A DNA stretch of 64,000 nucleotides, from contig CP070896.1 of the NCBI GenBank assembly GCA_017084465.1, positions 5,383,501 to 5,447,500 on the forward strand, read 5' to 3'. This document shows positions 18,174 to 26,520 of the stretch, piece by piece (position 1 is the stretch's first letter; each line of letters starts with the position of its first letter). The position numbers were made by a program, and so were the translations under genes. This stretch comes from Lacrimispora xylanisolvens. Lineage in GTDB: Bacteria > Bacillota > Clostridia > Lachnospirales > Lachnospiraceae. The notes below the pieces were generated by a model. It was not told where the DNA came from, ran no database searches, and was given only the letters and a program-made list of their open reading frames with translations.

Positions 18174-20462
18174 ATGAGTATTTATGATACATTAAATTCT
18201 ATGCAGAAAGAGGCGGTACTTCAAACGGAGGGACCGCTTCTTGTGCTGGCAGGAGCTGGCTCTGGTAAGACCAGAGTTCTTACGCACCGGATTGCCTATT
18301 TAATAGAAGAAAAGGGTGTGAATCCCTGGAACATACTTGCTATAACATTTACCAATAAAGCAGCAGGAGAAATGAGAGAACGTGTGGATCGTCTGGTGGG
18401 ATTTGGAGCAGACAGCATCTGGGTTTCCACATTTCATTCTTCCTGTGTTCGTATCTTAAGAAGGCATATAGAAAGTCTTGGGTATACTACTAATTTTACC
18501 ATATACGATTCAGATGACCAGAAAACTCTGATGCGGCATGTCTTAAAAAAGCTGGATATAGATCCCAAGGTATACAAAGACCGTGCGATGCTGGGCCTGA
18601 TTTCCACAGCCAAGAATGAGTTGATAAGTGCGGCGGAGTTTGAACTCAACGCTTCCGGCGATTTTCGGCAGAAGAAAGCAGCTTCTGTCTACAAAGAGTA
18701 CCAGAGTGAGTTAAAGAAGAACAATGCACTGGACTTTGATGATCTGATTATGAAGACTGTAGAGTTGTTTCAGAATAACCCGGAAGTCTTAAACTACTAT
18801 CAGGAGCGTTTCCGCTACATCATGGTGGACGAGTATCAGGATACCAATACGGCTCAGTTCCGTTTAATCAGCCTGCTTGCGGGAAAATATAAGAATCTTT
18901 GTGTCGTGGGTGATGATGATCAGTCCATCTATAAGTTCCGTGGTGCCAATATCGAGAACATTTTAAACTTTGAAAAATCTTATACTGGTGCAAAGGTAAT
19001 TAAACTGGAACAGAATTACCGATCCAGCCAGAATATTTTACAGGCAGCCAATGAGGTAATCCGCCATAACAGAGGCCGAAAGGATAAAACCTTATGGACT
19101 TCCAATGAAGAAGGCCCCATGGTTCAGTTTAAGCAGTTTGAAAATGCGACGGAAGAGGCGGATGCCATTGTCCGTGACATATTAAACAGTTCATCTGACT
19201 ACCAGGATTGTGCCGTTTTATACCGTACCAATGCCCAGTCCCGTCTGATCGAGGAAAAATGTCTTCAGCATAACGTCCCATACCGTATGGTTGGCGGCGT
19301 TAACTTCTATCAGAGAAAAGAAATCAAAGACATTTTAGCTTATTTAAAAACAATCGCAAACGGAAGAGATGACTTATCTGTCTTAAGAGTAATCAATGTT
19401 CCAAAAAGGGGAATCGGTGCTACCAGTATCGGCAAGGTCCAGGCATTTGCTTCCGAACGTGGATTGGGCATTTACGATGCATTCTGCAGGGCAAAAGCCG
19501 TTCCGGGGCTTGGAAAAACAGCGGATAAAGTTCTTGGATTTACGGAAAAGATAGAAGATTTCCGGGACAGGCTGACGGAAGAAACCTACAGCATTCACGA
19601 ACTGATTGAAGATATCCTTGATGAAACCGGCTATCAGAAGGAACTGGAAGCAGAGGGAGAGATCGAATATCAGACCCGACTGGAGAATATAGAAGAGTTG
19701 ATCAACAAAGCAGTCAGCTTTGAAGGCGAGCATGAGCATCCGGAATTAAGCGAGTTTCTGGAGGAGGTTGCACTTGTTGCCGATGTAGACCGAATGGATG
19801 AATCAGAAAACCGTGTTACGCTGATGACACTACACAGTGCCAAGGGACTTGAGTTCCCAAGAGTTTATTTAAGCGGTATGGAAGATGGTTTATTCCCCAG
19901 TATGATGTCTATTTCTTCCGATAATAAAGAGGATGTGGAAGAAGAACGGAGACTTTGCTACGTTGGTATTACCAGAGCTCAGAAGTTTCTTATGATGACT
20001 GGCGCCAGACAGCGTATGGTAAATGGCGAAACCAGGTATTCTAAGATCAGCCGGTTTGTGGAAGAAATTCCAGCCGAATTATTGGACTCCAGCAGACTGG
20101 AACAAAGACTTTCTTCCAGAGCCCAGTCCGATTTTGACGACAGCGGTCTTCCATGGGGGAATAGCGGGGCAGCAGGACGGACGGCTGGTGTCAGCAGCTT
20201 TGGACCGGGCAGCAACGCATATGCCTCAAAAACATCAAAGCCTGTAACGACTCCTGGATTCGGAAAAGCATTTACAATTGAAAAACCCCTTTCTCTTGGT
20301 TATAAAGAGGGAGACCGAGTCAGCCACATTAAATTCGGAATCGGTGAGGTAAAGGAAATCAAGGATGGCGGAAGAGATTTCGAAGTAACGGTTCACTTTG
20401 ATCAGGCAGGTGTGAAAAAAATGTTTGCTTCTTTTGCAAAACTGAAGCTTGTGAGAGAATAA
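18174..20462 (+). CDS. pcrA: ATP-dependent DNA helicase PcrA/UvrD
   Basis: A 762-residue superfamily 1A helicase. It has motif I GAGSGKT, motif Ia ITFTNKAAGEM, motif II VDEYQDTN, motif III GDDDQSIYKFRGA, motif IV QNYRSS, motif V TLHSAKGLEFPRVY and motif VI YVGITRA. The C-terminal tail (GDRVSHIKFGIGEV) is the Tudor-like RNA-polymerase-binding domain of Firmicute PcrA. It unwinds DNA 3' to 5' in repair, plasmid replication and clearance of transcription complexes. The frame is open from 18078, but those residues come from the tandem repeat. ATG 18174 gives the standard N-terminus SIYDTLNSMQKEAV. Confidence 0.95.
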   Translation: MSIYDTLNSMQKEAVLQTEGPLLVLAGAGSGKTRVLTHRIAYLIEEKGVNPWNILAITFTNKAAGEMRERVDRLVGFGADSIWVSTFHSSCVRILRRHIESLGYTTNFTIYDSDDQKTLMRHVLKKLDIDPKVYKDRAMLGLISTAKNELISAAEFELNASGDFRQKKAASVYKEYQSELKKNNALDFDDLIMKTVELFQNNPEVLNYYQERFRYIMVDEYQDTNTAQFRLISLLAGKYKNLCVVGDDDQSIYKFRGANIENILNFEKSYTGAKVIKLEQNYRSSQNILQAANEVIRHNRGRKDKTLWTSNEEGPMVQFKQFENATEEADAIVRDILNSSSDYQDCAVLYRTNAQSRLIEEKCLQHNVPYRMVGGVNFYQRKEIKDILAYLKTIANGRDDLSVLRVINVPKRGIGATSIGKVQAFASERGLGIYDAFCRAKAVPGLGKTADKVLGFTEKIEDFRDRLTEETYSIHELIEDILDETGYQKELEAEGEIEYQTRLENIEELINKAVSFEGEHEHPELSEFLEEVALVADVDRMDESENRVTLMTLHSAKGLEFPRVYLSGMEDGLFPSMMSISSDNKEDVEEERRLCYVGITRAQKFLMMTGARQRMVNGETRYSKISRFVEEIPAELLDSSRLEQRLSSRAQSDFDDSGLPWGNSGAAGRTAGVSSFGPGSNAYASKTSKPVTTPGFGKAFTIEKPLSLGYKEGDRVSHIKFGIGEVKEIKDGGRDFEVTVHFDQAGVKKMFASFAKLKLVRE

Positions 20463-20515
20463 TTTAAATTACATAAAATTTTAAAAAAAACCAAAAACCA
20501 TAGTAAAAAAGGCAA

Positions 20516-20529
20516 TATAATGGTATAAT
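20516..20529 (+). promoter_or_regulatory. Two overlapping-register -10 boxes
   Basis: TATAAT occurs at 20516-20521 and again at 20524-20529 in an AT-rich gap, about 85 nt before the small membrane-protein gene. No clear -35 box is seen. This probably marks the promoter of 20609-20902. Confidence 0.45.
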
Positions 20530-20608
20530 AACTGCTACAGGCAAAGAGAGAAATCTATGCCGTAAAGGATATGAATGAAAGCAGGGCTCTCAGAAAGGAC
20601 GTGGAGAC

Positions 20609-20902
20609 ATGAACAGATTTGATGCAATGAGCAAAGAAGCTATGAGCAAACTGGAAGATCTTATGAACTCAAGCAGAGTGAATGAATTGCTTCATAAAAG
20701 AGAACAGGAAGAAAAGAAGAAAAACTGTATCCTCTGGATACTCGCGATCATAGGCGCAGTAGCGGCAGTAGCTGGAATTGCTTACACCGTATATCGTTTC
20801 TTTACTCCGGATTATCTGGAAGATTTTGAAGACGATTTTGATGATGATTTCGACGATGATTTCTTTGAGGATGAGAAGTCGGAAGCTAGTTCCGAAGAAT
20901 AA
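20609..20902 (+). CDS. Small single-pass membrane protein with acidic tail
   Basis: A 97-residue protein of unknown function. It has an amphipathic, charged N-terminal half (about residues 1-42, ending in a Lys/Glu-rich run), one membrane segment (ILWILAIIGAVAAVAGIAYT, about 44-63), and a strongly acidic C-terminus made of repeated DDFDD units. Short proteins of this plan, near DUF4366, are common in Lachnospiraceae; I do not assign a family. It has its own promoter region and a terminator, so it is a single-gene unit. Confidence 0.7.
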   Translation: MNRFDAMSKEAMSKLEDLMNSSRVNELLHKREQEEKKKNCILWILAIIGAVAAVAGIAYTVYRFFTPDYLEDFEDDFDDDFDDDFFEDEKSEASSEE

Positions 20903-20920
20903 AATCTGGCATTAAAAGGA

Positions 20921-20953
20921 GAGCGTGCCTCAGAAAGTGAGACACGCTCTTTT
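20921..20953 (+). terminator. Intrinsic terminator
   Basis: A long stem (GAGCGTG ... CACGCTC with an inner CTCA/TGAG) is followed by TTTT. It ends the small membrane-protein transcript before rlmD. Confidence 0.85.
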
Positions 20954-21011
20954 ACATGACAGAATATATAATTTAAATGAAAATTTAAGAGAATAAAAGG
21001 AGTCAGCATAA

Positions 21012-22373
21012 GTGAAAAAGGGTGAGATATACGAAGGTACAATCGGACGGTTTGAATTTCCTGATAAAGGCATGATAGAACTTCCGGAAGGAAGAATTGG
21101 TGTTAAGCACGCACTTCCCGGACAGAAATTGAAAGTGATGATTAATAAAAAAAGGGGAGGGAAATGCGAAGGCCGGATTCTTGAAGTTTTAGAGAAATCC
21201 CCTCTTGAATACGCAAAAGATCCCTGCCCTCATTTTGGAATCTGCGGGGGCTGCACCTATCAGACCATTCCTTACAAAGAACAGTTAAAGATTAAGGAGC
21301 AGCAGGTAAAATCCCTGTTAGATGGTGTTGTGACAGGTGATTTTATATTTGAAGGAATTAAGCCCAGCCCAACCGAAGATAAATATCGCAATAAGATGGA
21401 GTTTTCCTTTGGAGATGAATATAAGGATGGTCCTCTTTCCCTGGGAATGCATAAAAGAGGAAGTTTTTATGATGTGGTGACGACGACAGAATGTAAGATT
21501 GTGGATACAGACTTTTGTGATATTTTAAAGGCGGCTAAGGATTATTTCGAAGACTTAGGGGTCGGATTTTATAAGAAGATGCAGCATACCGGATATCTGC
21601 GTCATCTTCTGGTGCGCAGAGCGGTGAAAACAGGAGAGATTCTGGTTGATCTTGTTACCACGACTCAGGAGGAACTTGATTTAAAGCCTTTTGCTGATGC
21701 GCTGCTTAACTTGAAACTGAATGGAAAAATTGTTGGAATTCTTCATACTTTGAATGACAGTCTGGCAGATGTGGTGAAGAGTGACCGGACAGATATTTTA
21801 TATGGACAGGATTATTTTTATGAAGAATTACTGGGACTAAAGTTTAAGATTTCACCGTTTTCCTTCTTTCAGACTAATTCATTGGGGGCGGAAGTACTGT
21901 ATGAAGCCACAAGAGGGTATGTAGGGGAGACAAAGGATAAGGTGGTTTTTGATTTATATAGTGGTACTGGAACCATTGCCCAGATTATTGCACCTGTTGC
22001 GAAAAAAGTGGTGGGTGTGGAGATTGTAGAAGAGGCAGTGGAAGCAGCTAGAGAGAATGCTGGAAGAAATGGTCTGGATAACTGCGAGTTTATCGCGGGG
22101 GATGTTTTAAAGGTGATTGATGAACTGGAAGATAAGCCGGATCTTATTATTCTGGATCCGCCCAGGGATGGGATTCATCCAAAGGCGTTGGGGAAGATCA
22201 TTGACTTTGGGGTGGACAGGCTGGTTTATGTGTCTTGTAAGCCAACGAGTCTGGTGAGAGATTTGGAAGTGCTGCAGATGAGGGGGTATGAGGTGGTTAA
22301 GGCGTGTTGTGTGGATATGTTTCCTTCGACTGCAAACGTTGAAACCGTTTGTCTTCTGTCTAGAAAACCTTGA
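21012..22373 (+). CDS. rlmD: 23S rRNA (uracil-C5)-methyltransferase, RlmD/RumA family
   Basis: A 453-residue class I methyltransferase: N-terminal TRAM/OB domain, an iron-sulphur cysteine cluster (CPHFGICGGC plus an earlier Cys), the SAM-binding motif DLYSGTGTIAQ, DPPRDGIHPKAL and the catalytic cysteine in YVSCKPTSLVRDL. It methylates a uridine in 23S rRNA (RlmD or RlmCD type; exact site not determinable). The start is GTG after AAAGGAG. The C-terminus (NVETVCLLSRKP) is complete. Prophage-like genes begin right after it. In streptococci a serine-recombinase element (phi m46.1) uses this gene as its integration target, so it is the likely attachment gene here. Confidence 0.93.
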   Translation: MKKGEIYEGTIGRFEFPDKGMIELPEGRIGVKHALPGQKLKVMINKKRGGKCEGRILEVLEKSPLEYAKDPCPHFGICGGCTYQTIPYKEQLKIKEQQVKSLLDGVVTGDFIFEGIKPSPTEDKYRNKMEFSFGDEYKDGPLSLGMHKRGSFYDVVTTTECKIVDTDFCDILKAAKDYFEDLGVGFYKKMQHTGYLRHLLVRRAVKTGEILVDLVTTTQEELDLKPFADALLNLKLNGKIVGILHTLNDSLADVVKSDRTDILYGQDYFYEELLGLKFKISPFSFFQTNSLGAEVLYEATRGYVGETKDKVVFDLYSGTGTIAQIIAPVAKKVVGVEIVEEAVEAARENAGRNGLDNCEFIAGDVLKVIDELEDKPDLIILDPPRDGIHPKALGKIIDFGVDRLVYVSCKPTSLVRDLEVLQMRGYEVVKACCVDMFPSTANVETVCLLSRKP

Positions 22374-22509
22374 TTTTATGCGGTGTTGAGGGGATGCCAA
22401 GTGAAAGATGAACCTGTGTTGTTATATAGGCAAAGATAAATTTATATTTTCTTTCATGAGGATGGGGTAATGCCAGATTAGTTAAATTACTGCTTTTGCC
22501 AAAACGTAT

Positions 22510-22556
22510 AGGGGTTTCGCTGAAATGTACATATAAATTAGCGAAACCCTTATTTG
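22510..22556 (+). terminator. Strong stem-loop terminator in the rlmD/prophage junction
   Basis: A 10-bp perfect stem (GGGTTTCGCT 22512-22521, AGCGAAACCC 22540-22549) is followed by TTATTT. It lies in the 371-bp gap 22374-22744, which otherwise holds AT-rich sequence and no gene. It probably ends rlmD transcription and insulates the prophage. Confidence 0.8.
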
Positions 22557-22744
22557 AAGATAAATACATTTGACCAGATGGTTTACTTTTTGGGTGAGGG
22601 CACTTGAAATTAGTATGTCTTTGGTATAAAATAAAAGTACTTTTAATCAGCTCATATTCTTATCGAGGATTCTCTCAATATTTCCAAAAACATTATATTT
22701 ACAATTATAGATTAATATAGAAATACGAAAGGGGAAATTAATTA

Positions 22745-23684
22745 ATGGGTTATAGCTTTTTAGATTTAGCAAAAGAAGTATTAGAACACGAAAACATACC
22801 ACTGTCAGTAGAGGAAATGTGGGAAGCGGCGGGCAGATATGGCTTACTGGAGAAACTGTCATCTTCCGGAAAAACCCCTATCCGTACCCTGTCAGCCAGA
22901 ATATATGTAGATATTAAGAACAACCAGGATACGATATTTGAACAGGTAAGTAAACGCCCGGCAAAGTTTTTCTTGAAAGGACAAACGGCAGGATTACAGG
23001 AGTATGAGGACAGGCAGGAACGGGCAGGAAAAAAGCTGAAATTTGCAGAACGGGATTTACATATCCTGCTTTCCAGTTTTGTGAATTCCGATGAACATTT
23101 TAAATGCTCCACAAAAACCATTTACCATGAAGTTTCCAAGCGTGAAAAGAGTGGAAAGAACAAATGGCTGCACCCGGATCTTGTAGGGGTGCATTTCCCT
23201 TTTGAATCTTATACACCAAATACCCTTAAGCTATTTGATATTTTAAAAGTGAATCCTTATAAGCTGTATTCCTTTGAAATGAAAATCAACGTGAATCTTG
23301 CCAACCTCCGGGAGTATTATTTCCAGGCAGTATCCAATTCCAGCTGGGCGCATGAAGGCTATCTGGTAGCACTACATATTACGGAAAACCCGGAATTAAT
23401 GGATGAAATGCGTCGTTTAAACAATGCGTTCGGGATTGGGAGTAATCCGGTTGGATGCGGAGCATTTCATGCAAAGTGAAATTCTATTCTCCGCAAAGGA
23501 AAAGGAATCCCTTGACTGGGATACCATTAATCGTCTGGTCGACAGCAATCCGGATTTTAAGAAATTTCTGGAAGACTTAATGGAAGATATCAAAGTAGGG
23601 AAGATTAAGAGTAAATATGATGAAACCTACACCGAAGAAGAGCAGATGTGCCAGTATGCTTTAAAATGCGGAATCCTGTCTTGA
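22745..23684 (+). CDS. HrgA-like HARE-HTH / PD-(D/E)XK nuclease protein (one-base frameshift)
   Basis: Restored length is about 312 residues, resembling COG2958/HrgA. Residues about 3-80 are a HARE-HTH winged helix, a module proposed to read modified DNA. The rest carries a restriction-endonuclease-like core: HPDLVGV (Asp145), then SFEMK (Glu178, Lys180) and the helix YFQAVSNSSW. This suggests cleavage or sensing of foreign or modified DNA, so a defence or superinfection-exclusion role for the prophage is likely but untested. The frame breaks at GGG (23438-23440), one G too many; the corrected junction reads NNAFGIG-VIRLDAEHFMQ. The catalytic residues lie before the break. A terminator follows the gene. 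Confidence 0.78.
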
Positions 23685-23719
23685 ATTTCTGACAGTAACA
23701 ATTCTAATTCAAATCCTAT

Positions 23720-23766
23720 ATCCCCACTGTCAGCTTAATATTTATGAGGCAGCAGGGGATTTTTTT
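23720..23766 (+). terminator. Intrinsic terminator after the HrgA-like gene
   Basis: ATCCCC (23720-23725) pairs with GGGGAT (23755-23760), with an inner CTG/CAG, followed by T7. It isolates the HrgA-like gene as a single transcript. Confidence 0.78.
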
Positions 23767-23817
23767 ATCTGACTTTGTCTATAAAATTCAAAATACCAAT
23801 ACCAATAAAAAATATTT

Positions 23818-23840
23818 TTGTCAATTAACAAGTTGACGAA
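23818..23840 (+). promoter_or_regulatory. Operator-like motif, copy 1 (before the XRE repressor)
   Basis: The pattern TTGTCAAnTAACnnnTTGAC occurs here, 58 nt before the repressor ATG, and again at 25166-25188 after the peptidase gene. Each contains a TGTCAA / TTGACx dyad. Two copies of one motif on either side of a cI/ImmR-type regulator pair are best read as its operators. Confidence 0.6.
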
Positions 23841-23898
23841 TAGATGTTTGTATTCATGGCAATGCTTACCATATAAAATTCTTTATAGGGAGAAAGCT

Positions 23899-24288
23899 AT
23901 GAATACAGACCATAGATTAAGATTTGGAAAATACGTGGAGACACTTAGAAAAAGTAAAGGAAAATCTCTGCGGGAAACGGCGAAAGCCATAAAAGTATCG
24001 CCACAGTTCTACAGTGAGGTGGAGAAAGGGAGAAGCAGCACCTTTACGTCAGAGAGACTGAAATCACTGGCTTATTTTTTAATGCTGGACGATGAGGAAA
24101 CCCACACGCTTTATGATATGGCAGCAGAATCGCGGTCATCTAATGATATTACAACACCCCAGGACTGTGCAGATTATATGCTCTGCAATTCCTATGTGAT
24201 AGAGGCATTGAGGCTGTCGATGGAAACTGGTGCAGGGGAAAAAGAGTGGCAGGTTCTGCTGAATGAATTAAAGGCAAGGAAAGGGTGA
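23899..24288 (+). CDS. XRE-family phage repressor (ImmR-like)
   Basis: A 129-residue protein with an N-terminal lambda-repressor-type helix-turn-helix (about residues 9-62; LRETAKAIKVSPQFYSEVEKG contains the two key helices) and a short C-terminal helical part. It lacks the Ser/Lys self-cleavage domain of CI. It is followed directly by a zinc peptidase, the ImmR/ImmA arrangement of ICEBs1 in which the peptidase cleaves the repressor when DNA damage or quorum signals occur. It is predicted to hold the prophage silent through the operator motifs at 23818 and 25166. ATG 23899 has a GGGAGAAAG site; an upstream in-frame start lies inside the operator region. Confidence 0.85.
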   Translation: MNTDHRLRFGKYVETLRKSKGKSLRETAKAIKVSPQFYSEVEKGRSSTFTSERLKSLAYFLMLDDEETHTLYDMAAESRSSNDITTPQDCADYMLCNSYVIEALRLSMETGAGEKEWQVLLNELKARKG

Positions 24289-24295
24289 ACCGATT

Positions 24296-25087
24296 ATGTA
24301 CCAGCCAAAGTTAAGGAAAAAAAGAAATGGTGTTCCTATCATGTGCAATAGTGAGATTGATGCTCATGCAGAAGAATTTTTAAAAGATTATAATTCTTCC
24401 GTATTAAGGAACCCGCAGCCAGTAAACATGGAGGAATTTGCAGAGTTTTATCTGGACTTGACCTTGGATTATGCGTACCTTTCCCATTGCGGGCTGATTT
24501 TAGGCAGGATGGTATTCCAGGAAGCAGAAAGAGTCCCTATTTATCTTCCGGAAGAAAAACGTGCGGATTATCTATATGCAAAGAGAGGTACCATGCTCAT
24601 CGACAATACAGTGTTGGAAGATTGGAAGGAGTATCGGTTACGATCCACCATAGGACATGAATGCGGGCACTGGGTATTTCATTCAGACTTTTATGCATAT
24701 GCCAAAAGCAAAAATAACCAGAAAAAAATATCAGCTTCAGGAATCGCAGGATGTAAAAAGACAGATATTGAGGGTGGATTGGAGAAATTCGGGAAGAAAA
24801 GGCTGGTTACTGATATAGACTGGCTGGAACATCATGCAAAATATTTCAGTGCCGCTATATTGATGCCAAAAACACCGTTTATCAATGCAGTAACAGACTT
24901 GACTGCCACCCCTTATTGTAATGAATCAGATTTAGAAGAGCAACTTTCAAGAATATTTCAGGTATCACCCATTTCTGCTGGCATCCGGTTATCCCAGTTA
25001 GGATTCATCCAATATGCAGGCAAGAACGCAAATACTCATGATGAAAGACAGCTTAACATATTCCGGCAGATGCCAGGCACTCTGTGA
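24296..25087 (+). CDS. ImmA/IrrE-family zinc metallopeptidase
   Basis: A 263-residue M78-family (COG2856) peptidase. The zinc-binding motif HECGH is in STIGHECGHWVFH, with a further acidic/histidine region near DWLEHHAKYFSAAILMP. By analogy with ImmA of ICEBs1 it should inactivate the neighbouring repressor by cleavage and so trigger excision and lytic growth. It starts 8 nt after the repressor stop. No activator for the peptidase is apparent nearby. Confidence 0.87.
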   Translation: MYQPKLRKKRNGVPIMCNSEIDAHAEEFLKDYNSSVLRNPQPVNMEEFAEFYLDLTLDYAYLSHCGLILGRMVFQEAERVPIYLPEEKRADYLYAKRGTMLIDNTVLEDWKEYRLRSTIGHECGHWVFHSDFYAYAKSKNNQKKISASGIAGCKKTDIEGGLEKFGKKRLVTDIDWLEHHAKYFSAAILMPKTPFINAVTDLTATPYCNESDLEEQLSRIFQVSPISAGIRLSQLGFIQYAGKNANTHDERQLNIFRQMPGTL

Positions 25088-25165
25088 ATGACAGAGTGCT
25101 GATTTTAAAGGGAGCGTGTCAGGTACATAGTTGACATTTTTAAACGGCTTATTTTTTTGTACCGT

Positions 25166-25188
25166 TTGTCAACTAACTCATTGACAGG
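25166..25188 (+). promoter_or_regulatory. Operator-like motif, copy 2 (before the early genes)
   Basis: Second copy of TTGTCAAnTAACnnnTTGAC, ending 17 nt before the small zinc-protein ATG. A separate TTGACA stands at 25131-25136 and the region is AT-rich, so the early rightward promoter is probably here and overlapped by the operator. No convincing -10 box could be placed. Confidence 0.58.
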
Positions 25189-25205
25189 AAAGGAGCTATT
25201 CCAGG

Positions 25206-25385
25206 ATGAAGGAGAAAATGAACTGCCCTATATGCCGGAAGCGGGTATTTGATATATGCTCATCTGCAAAAGGGGATATATGGGTAGAACTAAAATGCCC
25301 CCATTGCAGGAATATCATACAGGTCCGTTACAGGATTTGCAGCATTCAGGAAGAAAAAATCAAAGAAGAATTAGTAACCTATTAA
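25206..25385 (+). CDS. Small zinc-ribbon protein (Com-like)
   Basis: A 59-residue protein starting after an AAGGAG site. It has two cysteine pairs, CPIC near residue 7 and CPHC near residue 31, each on a turn, making one small zinc ribbon. The length and spacing resemble the Com family of Mu-like phages (translational activator of the mom gene), but the match is only by pattern. It is the first gene right of the operator and is followed by a strong terminator. Confidence 0.6.
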   Translation: MKEKMNCPICRKRVFDICSSAKGDIWVELKCPHCRNIIQVRYRICSIQEEKIKEELVTY

Positions 25386-25426
25386 AAGAAATCTACCGAG
25401 CAAAGGGTCCGCATAAGCGAGACACC

Positions 25427-25475
25427 AAATAGCCGGAGTAAAGCGGAATACCAGCTTACTCTGGCTATTTTTTTT
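25427..25475 (+). terminator. Intrinsic terminator after the small zinc-ribbon gene
   Basis: AATAGCC(G)GAGTA pairs with TACTC(T)GGCTATT across a loop of about 18 nt and is followed by eight T residues. It makes 25206-25385 a short early transcript of its own. Confidence 0.85.
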
Positions 25476-25532
25476 GCCTGTTTTTCCATTCCTGCTGCTG
25501 CCGCTTTACTCACGGGTAAAGAAAGGAGCAGC

Positions 25533-25943
25533 ATGAGAATCAATTATGAGTTTTTAACCGGAGAGAGGTTGGAAATAGAAGTGGATGACAATATTGGTGA
25601 AGTTATCATCGAAATGGAGAAGATGCAGTCCAGGAGAAACCGTGCCGAAACGAGACGGCATAATTCTCTGGAATTCATGCAGGAAAACCGTGATGGGTAT
25701 CGTCCAATGCAGTTTACTGACAATAGGGCGGATGTAGAACAAATCATTATTCATTCAGATGAGAAGGAAAGGCTGCACCGGGCCATTCAGAAACTGGATC
25801 GTAAGGATTCCATAATAGTTAAGAAATATTATTTTGAGGATAAGACCATGGAAGAAATCGGAAAGGAATTAGGTATTTCGGCAATGGCCGTATCCAAGAG
25901 ACTGAAAAAAATACCGGATAAGATAAAAAAACTTTTGGATTAG
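25533..25943 (+). CDS. Sigma-70 region-4-like phage regulator
   Basis: A 136-residue protein. The N-terminal half is charged and not recognised. Residues about 75-136 form a sigma region 4 helix-turn-helix (DRKDSIIVKKYYFEDKTMEEIGKELGISAMAVSKRLKK). It lacks region 2, so it is not a full sigma factor. Such proteins in clostridial phages act as transcription regulators of early or late genes. A GGAGCAGC site precedes the ATG, and the gene begins the long early operon. Confidence 0.75.
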   Translation: MRINYEFLTGERLEIEVDDNIGEVIIEMEKMQSRRNRAETRRHNSLEFMQENRDGYRPMQFTDNRADVEQIIIHSDEKERLHRAIQKLDRKDSIIVKKYYFEDKTMEEIGKELGISAMAVSKRLKKIPDKIKKLLD

Positions 25944-26018
25944 TTTAAAAATTCATTTTCCCGTGGCTATAAGATAGAGGCTTTGAAAATGTCTCAAAAG
26001 GAAAGGAGGTTTTTAGCC

Positions 26019-26240
26019 ATGAGGACAGTGCGGATTATTGTAAGTGGAGAGGATTGTTCAAGAATTATGGTGACGAATGAGAGAACCAAAAAAAGGATTC
26101 CTGTCGTTCCTTTCAGAAAAAAAAGAAGTCATCAGCCATGTGCGGAAAGGATAGCAGGAAAAGATGAAAAGATTTTTTATATGCAGCCCTTTTCGTGGAG
26201 ATGTAAAGGGAACAGTGAAAAAAGCTGCAAGGTACTGTAG
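26019..26240 (+). CDS. Small phage protein of unknown function
   Basis: A 73-residue frame beginning MRTVRIIVSGEDCSRIMV after a strong AAAGGAGG site (26002-26009, spacing 9). No domain is recognised; the middle is very basic (RKKRSHQ). It overlaps the next gene by 77 bp, an unusually long overlap. The last third may therefore be a continuation created by a further indel, with the true stop earlier. The start is well supported; the end is not. Confidence 0.5.
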   Translation: MRTVRIIVSGEDCSRIMVTNERTKKRIPVVPFRKKRSHQPCAERIAGKDEKIFYMQPFSWRCKGNSEKSCKVL

Positions 26241-26520
26241 AAAGGCATATGAGGAAGGTTGTCTCCCGATTGCCCCGCATCTTATGTTTCCTCTATTTTT
26301 GAATGAAGATAGTCTCAAAGAGCGTACGGATGGGATTTCTATGGGACTGGAACTGATGCAGGAGTGTGATGAAGTCTGGGTATATGGAAAGACAACGGAT
26401 GGCATGGCGCAGGAAGTGAAGTTTGCCGTAGAGCATGGGATCCCGGTCTGGTTCAAAGAGATACAGGAAGGAGGAATGCCGGATGAAGCTGGTAATGGTT
26501 GTAACAAAGATAACGGGTAA
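26164..26520 (+). CDS. DUF4406/DUF7768 nucleoside deoxyribosyltransferase-like protein, copy 1
   Basis: A 118-residue protein opening MKRFFICSPFRGDVKGTV, with a Rossmann-like layout similar to nucleoside 2-deoxyribosyltransferases: an N-terminal strand with SPFRG, a helix with YCRKA, then CLPIAPHLMFP and a late ECDEVWVYG strand. Such phage proteins may act on nucleotides, but no activity is established. The next gene is a diverged paralogue. The final dozen residues overlap that gene and are probably not conserved. Confidence 0.72.
   Translation: MKRFFICSPFRGDVKGTVKKAARYCRKAYEEGCLPIAPHLMFPLFLNEDSLKERTDGISMGLELMQECDEVWVYGKTTDGMAQEVKFAVEHGIPVWFKEIQEGGMPDEAGNGCNKDNG

Noticed and set aside
22374..22744. 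A readable attL core sequence
   Set aside because: Serine recombinases need only a 2-3 bp core and the right junction lies outside the window, so no direct-repeat comparison is possible.
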